Shown here: in pieces, positions 1 to 6,013 of the stretch
Numbering within the stretch: the stretch's first letter is position 1
Layout: each line of letters starts with the position of its first letter
Assembly (NCBI GenBank): GCA_964635265.1
Contig: CAZWNV010000133.1
Location: forward strand, 1 to 8,096
Origin: M55B175 sp964635265
Lineage (GTDB): Bacteria; Desulfobacterota; Desulfobacteria; Desulfobacterales; Desulfosalsimonadaceae
Direction of reading: 5' to 3'
Length of the DNA: 8,096 bases
Position numbers and translations under genes: made by a program
Notes under the pieces: model-generated
What the model was told of the DNA's origin: nothing
The model's input: only the letters and a program-made list of their open reading frames with translations
Databases searched by the model: none

Positions 1-201
1 ACCATTCTGGTGGTAAATGATGAGGATGTGGTCATGCTCATGACCGACAAGGGCAAAATTATCCGGATGCCTATACAGGGGATTTCCGTGATCAGCCGCA
101 ATACCCAGGGGGTTAAGCTCATGGAGATGGAGGCCGGCGAACGGCTTGTAAGCGCAGCCCGCCTTGCGGAAAACGAGGAAGAGGAAGACGAAGAAGCGTA
201 G
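1..201 (+). CDS. gyrA: DNA gyrase subunit A, C-terminal end (5' partial)
   Basis: Only the last 66 codons are present, and the frame is open from base 1 to the TAG at 199-201. GyrA is the DNA-cleaving subunit of gyrase, and its C-terminal beta-pinwheel wraps DNA for negative supercoiling. The visible part looks like the final pinwheel blade: a strand pattern around VVMLMTDKGKIIRMPI followed by RNTQGVKLM, a typical GyrA/ParC blade signature. It ends in a very acidic tail (ENEEEEDEEA), as many GyrA proteins do. The catalytic tyrosine domain and the GyrA box lie upstream of the window. The stop codon is one base from the gpsA start, which suggests co-transcription and translational coupling. ParC is the main alternative; the acidic tail and the gpsA neighbour favour GyrA. 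Confidence 0.85.
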   Translation, partial: TILVVNDEDVVMLMTDKGKIIRMPIQGISVISRNTQGVKLMEMEAGERLVSAARLAENEEEEDEEA

Positions 202-202
202 T

Positions 203-1228
203 ATGGATGTGGAAACGGTTCGCGTCGGCGTGGTTGGGGCCGGCTCCTGGGGCACGGCGCTTGCCTGTCTGCTGGGGGATAAGGGCTATACAGTGGATCT
301 GTGGGCCTATGAGCCGGAAGTGCGGCAAAGTATCATGGAAGTTCGGGAGAACCGGATGTTTCTGCCCGGGGTGGAAGTCTCCGGCAATATCTCGGTCTCC
401 AATGATCTCTCTTCTGTGGTCTCGGCAAAGGATGTGCTGCTCTTTGTGGTCCCTTCGCACGTGATGCGGGAAGTATCCGGCCAGGCAGCCCTTTCGATCG
501 ATGCAGATCCCGTTGTGGTTACCGCGTCCAAGGGAATAGAGAACAAAACCCATCTTACCATGACAGGGGTTTTGCAGCAGACGCTGCCGGCGCGGCTGAC
601 AGACCGGATGGCGGCCCTGTCCGGGCCGACGTTTGCCGCTGAGGTGGCCCGGAAACTTCCCAGTGTGGTGACGGTGGCCTCGGCTGACCCGCAGGCGGCG
701 GCGGAGTTGCAGCAGCTCTTTGCCACGCCTTTTTTCCGGGTCTATACCCATGACGATGTAATCGGGGTGGAACTCGGCGGCGCCGTGAAAAACGTCATCG
801 CCATTGCTTCCGGGATTGTGGATGGCCTGAACCTGGGGCTAAATACCCGGGCTGCCCTGATAACCCGCGGCCTTGCCGAAATCCGGCGGCTGGGGATCCG
901 GTTGGGGGCCAATCCGCACACGTTCGCCGGGCTTGCCGGAATCGGCGATCTGCTTCTTACCTGTACCGGCAGCTTAAGCCGCAATCATACCGTTGGGCAG
1001 AAGATCGGGGAGGGCAAATCCCTGGATGAAATCCTCTCGGAGATGAACATGGTGGCCGAAGGGGTCAAAACCTCCAAATCGGTCTACAACCTTTCCCGGC
1101 GCATGGGCGTGGAAATGCCCATCTGCCATTCGGTCTATGCGGTCCTGTATGAGGACCTGTCCACGGCTGAAGCGATTCACCAGTTGATGACCCGGGACTT
1201 GAAAGATGAAATGCGCGATGTCCGCTGA
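203..1228 (+). CDS. gpsA: NAD(P)-dependent glycerol-3-phosphate dehydrogenase
   Basis: This cytosolic enzyme reduces dihydroxyacetone phosphate to sn-glycerol 3-phosphate, the backbone precursor of phospholipids. The 341-aa product has the usual family length. The N-terminal Rossmann fold carries the dinucleotide-binding GAGSWG at residues 12-17. FVVPSHVMR (81-89), SKGIE (109-113) and SGPTFAAEV (140-148) follow in the expected order. The catalytic lysine is K196 in GGAVKNV. The C-terminal helical domain has NTRAALITRGLAE (214-226) and GLAGIGDLLLTCTG (243-256), both strong GpsA signatures. I chose the ATG at 203 because it starts just before the Rossmann strand; an in-frame ATG at 164 would add a lysine/arginine-rich stretch encoded out of frame inside gyrA. 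The Shine-Dalgarno match is weak (GAAGAAG at about 190-196), consistent with reinitiation after the gyrA stop. Confidence 0.97.
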   Translation: MDVETVRVGVVGAGSWGTALACLLGDKGYTVDLWAYEPEVRQSIMEVRENRMFLPGVEVSGNISVSNDLSSVVSAKDVLLFVVPSHVMREVSGQAALSIDADPVVVTASKGIENKTHLTMTGVLQQTLPARLTDRMAALSGPTFAAEVARKLPSVVTVASADPQAAAELQQLFATPFFRVYTHDDVIGVELGGAVKNVIAIASGIVDGLNLGLNTRAALITRGLAEIRRLGIRLGANPHTFAGLAGIGDLLLTCTGSLSRNHTVGQKIGEGKSLDEILSEMNMVAEGVKTSKSVYNLSRRMGVEMPICHSVYAVLYEDLSTAEAIHQLMTRDLKDEMRDVR

Positions 1229-1267
1229 ATCCACTGGCATCTGATCGACAACTGATTATATTTTCAT

Positions 1268-2026
1268 ATGCAGGCCACGGGTCTGCGGGGAGTTTTGGCA
1301 CACAAAGGCGACGGACATCGAAGGCGTTTGCGGGAGCGGTTTCTATCCGCCGGGCTTGCGGGCTTTCAGGATTATGAGGTGATAGAGCTTCTCCTGACCC
1401 TGGCCACGCCGCGCAGGGACTGCAAGCAGACAGCCAAGGAGGCCCTGCAAAAGTTTCAAAGCCTTCCTGCTGTCCTGGACGCCGCCGAGGAAGAACTCTG
1501 CACCGTGACTGGCATCGGGCCGAAAAACCTTTTCGGCATCAAGCTCGTCAAGGCGGTGGCGGAGCGCTATCATGAAGGGCGGATGACTGCCGCCGATCCT
1601 TTGCAAAACTCGGGCGAGTTGTTTGCTTATCTGCAGCAAAGCATGTCCGGCAGGGACCGGGAATGCTTCAAGGTGCTGTATCTGGATGCCAAAAACCGGG
1701 TCCTTAAGGTGGAGGATCTTTTCGAGGGCACCTTGACTGCAAGCTCTGTATATCCCCGGGAAGTTGTCAAAAACGCCCTCAATCAACGGGCGGCAGCGGT
1801 TATATTCGCCCACAACCATCCTTCCGGGGATCCGGAACCGTCATCCGCGGATTTTGCCGTTACCCGGCAGCTGCTTTATGCTTGCATGATTACCGGAATC
1901 ACGGTGCATGAACACCTTGTCATCGGGCGGCAGAATTATTTCAGCTTTGCCGACTCCGGCCATATCAGCCGGATAAGCCGGGAGTTCTCAGAGGACATGG
2001 GAAAATGGGGTCCGGGCAATGAATGA
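1268..2026 (+). CDS. radC: RadC family protein (JAMM/MPN domain)
   Basis: The 252-aa product is a full-length RadC-type protein. The N-terminal part has GHRRRLRERF (16-25) and a helix-hairpin-helix-like TVTGIGPKN (79-87). The C-terminal MPN domain carries a complete JAMM metal motif H-x-H-x7-S-x2-D, with H182, H184, S192 and D195 inside AHNHPSGDPEPSSAD, so a zinc-binding metalloprotease-like site appears intact. The biological role of RadC is unsettled; the original DNA-repair assignment from the E. coli radC102 mutant was withdrawn, and the name is kept only as the family label. The gene begins 39 nt after gpsA with no visible Shine-Dalgarno sequence, so the ATG is the most plausible start but not certain; a TTG at codon 10 lies just after GGGGAG. 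Its last 8 bases overlap the next gene, implying translational coupling. Confidence 0.95.
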   Translation: MQATGLRGVLAHKGDGHRRRLRERFLSAGLAGFQDYEVIELLLTLATPRRDCKQTAKEALQKFQSLPAVLDAAEEELCTVTGIGPKNLFGIKLVKAVAERYHEGRMTAADPLQNSGELFAYLQQSMSGRDRECFKVLYLDAKNRVLKVEDLFEGTLTASSVYPREVVKNALNQRAAAVIFAHNHPSGDPEPSSADFAVTRQLLYACMITGITVHEHLVIGRQNYFSFADSGHISRISREFSEDMGKWGPGNE

Positions 2027-2309
2027 GAGCGAACCCGAAAAAGCGGAAACAGCGGATAAACCGGACTGCTTTGGCAGGCTGGATATTGTCTTTCCCAAGG
2101 GCAGTGATAAACTGCGGCATTCTCCGCCTGCCTGTATGGGCTGCGTGTACAAGACCGAGTGCCTGCGCGCCGCGATGGAGCAGCCTGCGGCCGTAGAGGT
2201 GGAGTCCGAAAAGGTGGACCGCGCGTGGGAATCCGGGGTGATCGGGTTTTTCCAGCGCTGGTCGAAAAAAAAGCAGCTGCATCAAAAAAGACGCTCGCAC
2301 AAGGACTGA
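2019..2309 (+). CDS. Small four-cysteine protein, possible Fe-S or zinc site
   Basis: The 96-aa product has four cysteines (C17, C39, C42, C48) spaced C-x21-C-x2-C-x5-C, which strongly suggests a metal or iron-sulfur site. The first cysteine is followed by a VFP segment (24-26) and the last by LRAAM. A less conserved acidic linker follows, then ESGVIGFFQRW (71-81) and a very basic tail with many lysines and arginines. No signal peptide or membrane segment is visible, so it is probably cytoplasmic. Its ATG overlaps the radC stop by 8 bases, with GGGG at 2007-2010 eight bases upstream as a possible ribosome site. The frame uses the same codon style as its neighbours and keeps an ordered motif, so I take it as real. 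I recall similar small proteins in Desulfobacterota but know no assigned function. The Cys spacing and order recall WhiB-like proteins; that is inference only. Confidence 0.82.
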   Translation: MNESEPEKAETADKPDCFGRLDIVFPKGSDKLRHSPPACMGCVYKTECLRAAMEQPAAVEVESEKVDRAWESGVIGFFQRWSKKKQLHQKRRSHKD

Positions 2310-2342
2310 GGCCGCTGCTTTCGCGAAAAGATCGCAAACCGC

Positions 2343-2363
2343 CTGCCGAAAAGAATTCGGCAG
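2343..2363 (+). other. Perfect stem-loop in the pgk leader
   Basis: CTGCCGAA (2343-2350) and TTCGGCAG (2356-2363) are exact reverse complements around a 5-nt AAGAA loop. The hairpin lies 34 nt after the stop of the four-cysteine gene and 70 nt before the pgk start. No T-run follows on either strand, so it is not a standard intrinsic terminator. It could be an mRNA processing or stability element, or a protein-binding site. A separate 10-bp palindrome, TTTCGCGAAA, sits at 2319-2328. Confidence 0.55.
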
Positions 2364-2421
2364 AGATGCATTCCCGTGAATATACGCCTTTGGAACGTCA
2401 TTAACGGAAAAATCCCAGACA

Positions 2422-2428
2422 GGGGGAG
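2422..2428 (+). promoter_or_regulatory. Ribosome binding site of pgk
   Basis: GGGGGAG lies 5 nt upstream of the ATG at 2434. It is one of only two strong Shine-Dalgarno matches in the window and fixes the pgk start. A nearer ATG at 2429 overlaps this region but is out of frame. Confidence 0.75.
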
Positions 2429-2433
2429 ATGCC

Positions 2434-3624
2434 ATGCATTCCATTAAGGATATCGAGATCTCAGGCAAGAAGGTTTTGGTGCGGGTGGATGTCAATGTTC
2501 CGATGGATGATTTTCAAAATATCACCGATGATACCCGGATCCGGGAGGTTTTGCCCACGCTGCGCTATGTTCTGGACCATGACGGCATCCTGATTATCTG
2601 TGCCCACATGGACCGCCCCAAGGGAAAGGTGGACCCGAAATACAGTCTGGCGCCGGTGGCCAAACGGCTGGGGCGATACCTGGAAATCGAGGTGGGACTC
2701 GCTCCTGACTGCATCGGCTCCGAAGTCCGCCGGATGGTGGATGCCCTGAAGCCCCGGGATGTGCTTCTGCTGGAGAACCTGCGGTTTCACGGGGGAGAGC
2801 AGGAAAATGACGACGAGTTCGCAAAGGAACTGGCCGCGCTTTGCGACGTCTACATCAACGACGCCTTTGCCGTATGCCACAGAGAACATGCTTCGGTCTC
2901 CGCCATCACCCGGCATGTGAAGGATCGGGCTGCGGGTTTTCTGCTGCTCAACGAATTGAAATACTTCCACGAAGCCATGGAGAATCCGCGGCGTCCGCTT
3001 GTCGCCCTTATCGGCGGCGCCAAGGTTTCCAGCAAAATGCGGGCTCTAAACAATATGCTCGGAAAAGTCAATAAGTTTCTCATTGGCGGGGCCATGGCCA
3101 ACACTTTCCTGAAAAGCCTGGGCTTTGGCATAGGCAAATCCAAAGTGGAGGATGATCTGGTCGAAGAGGCCGGCAATATCATGCGCACCGCCATCAAACA
3201 GGGCATTAAGTTCTATCTTCCGGTCGATGCCGTGGTTGCTCCGGAGGTGGACCCCAAGGCGGAATGCAAAATCGTGCCCATCCAGGAAATTCCGGAGCAG
3301 TGGATGGCATTGGATATCGGGCCGGCCACATCCAGGCTGTTTGAAGAGGCCCTCTATGACGCCCGCACAATAATCTGGAACGGTCCCATGGGGATCTTCG
3401 AAATTGACGCCTTCAGCAGGGGGACGGTTTCCATGGTTCATCAGGTGGCCAATTCCTATGCGCTCACCATTGTGGGCGGCGGTGACACGGACGTGGCCAT
3501 TCATTCCACGGGTCAGAGCGACCGGTTTACTTATATTTCCACAGGCGGCGGCGCGTTTCTGCAATTGATGGAGGGCAAGCCGCTTCCCGGCGTAACCGCG
3601 CTGGGCGGTCCAGGCACCGGGTAA
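2434..3624 (+). CDS. pgk: Phosphoglycerate kinase (divergent signature motifs)
   Basis: This glycolytic/gluconeogenic enzyme transfers phosphate between 1,3-bisphosphoglycerate and ADP. The 396-aa length is normal. The N-terminal substrate domain has LVRVDVNVP (15-23), AHMDRPKG (57-64), DCIGSEV (92-98), LLLENLRFH (111-119) and NDAFAVCHREHAS (142-154). The nucleotide domain has GGAKVSSK (194-201), WNGPMGIFE (315-323), GGGDT (348-352) and STGGGAF (369-375). Expected functional residues are kept: R17, D19, N21, H58, R61, R117, H149, R150, K197, K201, E323 and the glycine loops. Several normally very conserved neighbours differ: family-typical SHLGRP is AHMDRP, NDAFGTAHRAHAS is NDAFAVCHREHAS, and the GPK of the DIGPK segment is GPA. 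I infer an active but divergent subfamily. It follows a 124-nt gap and precedes the VTT gene by 10 nt; no tpiA is adjacent. Confidence 0.96.
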   Translation: MHSIKDIEISGKKVLVRVDVNVPMDDFQNITDDTRIREVLPTLRYVLDHDGILIICAHMDRPKGKVDPKYSLAPVAKRLGRYLEIEVGLAPDCIGSEVRRMVDALKPRDVLLLENLRFHGGEQENDDEFAKELAALCDVYINDAFAVCHREHASVSAITRHVKDRAAGFLLLNELKYFHEAMENPRRPLVALIGGAKVSSKMRALNNMLGKVNKFLIGGAMANTFLKSLGFGIGKSKVEDDLVEEAGNIMRTAIKQGIKFYLPVDAVVAPEVDPKAECKIVPIQEIPEQWMALDIGPATSRLFEEALYDARTIIWNGPMGIFEIDAFSRGTVSMVHQVANSYALTIVGGGDTDVAIHSTGQSDRFTYISTGGGAFLQLMEGKPLPGVTALGGPGTG

Positions 3625-3634
3625 AACGCTATCC

Positions 3635-4336
3635 ATGCAGTTTTCGCGCTTTGTTCCGGCACCGCGCTACTGGCTGCTGGCTGTCTTTGTGCTGGCGGTA
3701 TCAGCAGGAGCGGCAATTTATTTCTTTGATCTGCTGCTAGAATTCTACTGCATGTTGACCGACAGGCAGACGGTGGCCTCGATTGTGGAAAAGTGGGAGG
3801 CGGCCGCGCCCCTGGTATTTGTCGGGGTACAGATCCTCCAGGTGATAGCCGCTCCGCTGCCGGGCGAAATCAGCGGGCTTGTCGGGGGCTATCTGTTTGG
3901 TGCGGGGTTGGGGTTTTTGTACTCCAGTATCGGCCTTGCCCTGGGCTCTGCCGCCAATTTCTGGATCGGGCGCCTGCTGGGATACCGCTTGGTGCGCAAA
4001 TGGATCCCCTCGGCGCAGCTGGAGCGCATGGATGGTTTTTTAAACCGCCAGGGCATCATTGTGGTGCTCACCTTTTTCATGTTTCCCGGCTTTCCCAAGG
4101 ATTACCTCAGCCTGTTTCTGGGCGGCACAGCCATGCCTTTCCGGTTGTTTATCCTGATGGCGGCCTTCGGCCGGATGCCCGGCACCCTCGTTTTGAGCCT
4201 GCACGGGGGGCTTTTGTACGAACGGATGTATGCCCTGTACGCGCTCGTGCTGGCTGTCAGTCTGGCAGCATTTTTTGCGATGATATATTATCGAAAGGCG
4301 CTGTACGCGTGGGCAGAGCGGCTTGATAAAAGATAG
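3635..4336 (+). CDS. TVP38/TMEM64 family (VTT domain) membrane protein
   Basis: The 233-aa product is a polytopic inner-membrane protein. Hydrophobic stretches lie at about residues 12-35, 57-75, 78-110, 140-163 (interrupted by a re-entrant-looking FPGFPKD at 150-156), 170-190 and 198-219. The core matches the VTT/SNARE-associated domain in order: PLPGE (74-78), a glycine-rich GGYLFGAGLG (84-93), NFWIGRLLG (108-116), then FPGFPKDYLSLFLGGTAMPF (150-169) and GRMPGT (179-184). Relatives of this superfamily (DedA, TMEM41B, VMP1) move or scramble lipids across membranes; the substrate here cannot be told from sequence. The start is 10 nt after the pgk stop and lacks a clear Shine-Dalgarno sequence, so translation probably depends on coupling to pgk. 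No terminator with a T-run follows. Confidence 0.9.
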   Translation: MQFSRFVPAPRYWLLAVFVLAVSAGAAIYFFDLLLEFYCMLTDRQTVASIVEKWEAAAPLVFVGVQILQVIAAPLPGEISGLVGGYLFGAGLGFLYSSIGLALGSAANFWIGRLLGYRLVRKWIPSAQLERMDGFLNRQGIIVVLTFFMFPGFPKDYLSLFLGGTAMPFRLFILMAAFGRMPGTLVLSLHGGLLYERMYALYALVLAVSLAAFFAMIYYRKALYAWAERLDKR

Positions 4337-4349
4337 TTAATTATTTCAG

Positions 4350-4378
4350 TTGACTATTGCCTGATTCCATGTTACGGA
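4350..4378 (+). promoter_or_regulatory. Possible promoter with inverted repeat upstream of 354-aa gene
   Basis: TTGACT (4350-4355) matches the -35 consensus at 5 of 6 positions, and a 17-nt spacer leads to TACGGA (4373-4378), a poor -10. The -35 box forms the right arm of an inverted repeat, TAGTTAA (4334-4340) and TTGACTA (4350-4356), with one G-U-type mismatch around a 9-nt centre, which could be an operator. The 99-nt gap is AT-richer than flanking genes, as expected for a control region. Confidence 0.3.
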
Positions 4379-4425
4379 AAAAATATTCACAGCAGAAACC
4401 GGCCGACAATAATCTCATAGCGGGC

Positions 4426-4432
4426 AAGGAGG
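4426..4432 (+). promoter_or_regulatory. Strong Shine-Dalgarno with very short spacing
   Basis: AAGGAGG is a full anti-16S match, but only 3 nt (CAA) separate it from the ATG at 4436. The next codon is TTG (4439), which would give a more usual 6-nt spacing. Initiation may therefore occur at either codon, and the proteins would differ by one residue. Confidence 0.65.
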
Positions 4433-4435
4433 CAA

Positions 4436-5500
4436 ATGTTGTATTGGCGCATCAGGGAAGAGTTAAGTTTAGCCAATCGGCTGCGGCGATCGTACTATAA
4501 CCTGCTGCGCGATGAACTGGATCAATTTGTTCTGGAACGCTCCCTGACCGAATCCTATGAGAATTTTAAAGCACGGGGGATTGCCTATCCCTTCGTGGAA
4601 CGCAAGGAGTTAAAGCCCCGCGCCCGCATCCCCAAGGTGGAATACGACTGCCAGAATTCTTTTCTCCTTATATTCCTGGAAGACCACATCCCGGCCAAGC
4701 ACAAGAAATACATCCGGTTCTTCGACTCCAACCGGACCACCAAGACCAATTTGCTGCGCTCCAAGACCCTGACCCTGGAAAACGATTTTGACCGTACACA
4801 GAAGTTTCTGGAGTCGGTGCATTTTTTTGATTTTTTAAAAGACATGCTCCCGGTGGACTACGCCCTTCTGATCCAGCGCGACACTTCCCAGCCGAAAGGC
4901 AAACACCGGTATCATCTGTCGCACTTCCACGTGCGCATAGACTGGCCGATCACCGAGGCAGCCGAAGACATGGCGCGGAACCTGCGCTACATCTCCAAGG
5001 ATATATACGAGAAGGGCGAAAAATATGCCGAGGATATTCAGAAGAAGTTTTTTGAATACTACTGCCTGCCGGATATGGTCGGCGGCCGCCGGACAGCGGC
5101 TATTGTTGCGGCCCAGTTTTTAAAGCGGATTCCCTGCATTTCCACGATCTATGTCTCCAGCAGTGAATCACGGGCCCTGCTCAGGTATTCCGAGCGCGGC
5201 GTAACCAAAATCGTGCTCATTAAACTCTCGGGTGAAGAAATGAGCCGGGTGGCTGAGGCAAACGGGATGCCTCTGCGCGAATTCAAGGAAAACTACCGCA
5301 TCATTAGCGAGGACGGGGACGGCGTGTTTCTCTTCCAGGTCACCTATTCCCACACTTCCCATGCGGTGCCCCCGGAGAGCGGAAAACTGCGGGATATCAA
5401 GCCGGAAACCTATTGGCTGACGGTTGGTTCCCAACAGATCCTGCCGAGGCCCCGGATCTGGTTCCATCCACCCCTTTACTACAACCTGATTTATGCGTGA
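4436..5500 (+). CDS. Protein of unknown function, 354 aa
   Basis: I do not recognise this family. The perfect Shine-Dalgarno site, length and codon use like the neighbours' support a real gene. The product looks soluble: no signal peptide and no membrane segment. Residues 5-45 are charged and predicted helical (REELSLANRLRRS onward), followed by a basic stretch KELKPRARIPK (57-67). The middle has a beta-like SFLLIFLEDHI (75-85), a lysine/arginine-rich region (87-110), FLESVHFFDFLKDMLP (124-139) and a histidine cluster HRYHLSHFHVR (157-167) followed by DWP. A glycine/arginine segment, VGGRRTAA, lies at 215-222. The C-terminal half alternates short hydrophobic strands (STIYVSSSES, TKIVLIKLSG, GVFLFQVTY), and the end is rich in aromatics and prolines. 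The protein as a whole is rich in Y and F. It converges on the acetyltransferase gene, so neighbours give no functional hint. Confidence 0.85.
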   Translation: MLYWRIREELSLANRLRRSYYNLLRDELDQFVLERSLTESYENFKARGIAYPFVERKELKPRARIPKVEYDCQNSFLLIFLEDHIPAKHKKYIRFFDSNRTTKTNLLRSKTLTLENDFDRTQKFLESVHFFDFLKDMLPVDYALLIQRDTSQPKGKHRYHLSHFHVRIDWPITEAAEDMARNLRYISKDIYEKGEKYAEDIQKKFFEYYCLPDMVGGRRTAAIVAAQFLKRIPCISTIYVSSSESRALLRYSERGVTKIVLIKLSGEEMSRVAEANGMPLREFKENYRIISEDGDGVFLFQVTYSHTSHAVPPESGKLRDIKPETYWLTVGSQQILPRPRIWFHPPLYYNLIYA

Positions 5501-5513
5501 AGTGCTCGGCTGT

Positions 5514-5972
5514 TCAGACGGGCTGCTTGAGCATCGCGATTTCATCGCAGTCCGGGAACTTGACGCAATGAATGCAATCGGCCCAGATTTTTAACGGCAG
5601 CTCCGAGCGGTCAATAATGACAAAGCCGAATTTTTTGAAGAATTCCGGTTTATAGGTCAGGGTAAAAACCTTTTTGATTTTGAATTGGCGCGCCTCCGAA
5701 AAGGCGGCTTCCACGAGTTCAGTACCGATGTGCAGGCCTTGCGCCTTTTCGCTTACCGCCAGGGAACGGATTTCGGCGAGGTCCTCCCAGCAGAACTGCA
5801 GGGCGCAGCAGCCGATGATTTCTCCTGTTTCCGCCTCAATATATACATTGAAATCCCGCACGTGATCATAGAGCTGGCTTAGTGGCCTGGCCAGGAGTTC
5901 GCCCTTGTCGCCGTAGTATTTGAGCATGGCGTGAATGACTTTGATGTCTTCTATGGTGGCCTTGCGGATCAT
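5514..5972 (-). CDS. GNAT acetyltransferase, short N-acetylglutamate synthase (ArgA-like)
   Basis: The 152-aa product is a single GNAT domain starting MIRKATIEDI. It resembles short, stand-alone ArgA-type enzymes that acetylate glutamate with acetyl-CoA to start arginine synthesis. Family-like segments are GELLARPLSQLY (24-35), GCCALQFCWEDLAEIRSLAV (54-73), the acetyl-CoA loop SEKAQGLHIGTELV (74-87), FTLTYKPEFFKKFGF (103-117) and LPLKIWADCIHCVKFPDCDE (125-144). The loop has H81 where the R/Q-x-x-G-x-G pattern usually has G. C133, C136 and C142 form a CxxC-x5-C set near the C-terminus that could bind metal; I recall this tail as typical of the subfamily. The ATG at 5972 has AAGG six bases upstream; an in-frame TTG at 6008 would add 12 residues. 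It lies 41 nt downstream of the PBP gene, probably in one transcript. Substrate is inferred; another amino-acid or amine acceptor is possible. Confidence 0.85.
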   Translation of the reverse strand: MIRKATIEDIKVIHAMLKYYGDKGELLARPLSQLYDHVRDFNVYIEAETGEIIGCCALQFCWEDLAEIRSLAVSEKAQGLHIGTELVEAAFSEARQFKIKKVFTLTYKPEFFKKFGFVIIDRSELPLKIWADCIHCVKFPDCDEIAMLKQPV

Positions 5973-6013
5973 ACCCGGCCTTGTATCCCGTATTCGTCCG
6001 TAGATCAAGGATT

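Noticed and set aside
164..202. Upstream in-frame ATG extending gpsA by 13 residues
   Set aside because: The extension lies inside gyrA in another frame, encodes a Lys/Arg-rich stretch by reading the acidic gyrA tail out of frame, and the ATG at 203 fits the family start.
119..751. Minus-strand 210-codon open frame opposite gpsA
   Set aside because: Antisense shadow of gpsA; the product is low-complexity and rich in H, R and P, with no motif.
1229..1267. Separate promoter for radC
   Set aside because: The 39-nt gap is AT-rich in part (GATTATATTTTCAT) but has no paired -35/-10 boxes that I can support.
5495..5545. Terminator between the convergent genes
   Set aside because: Only short imperfect repeats (GCTC/GAGC; GCGAT-TTC-ATCGC further on) without T-runs; not enough for an intrinsic terminator call.
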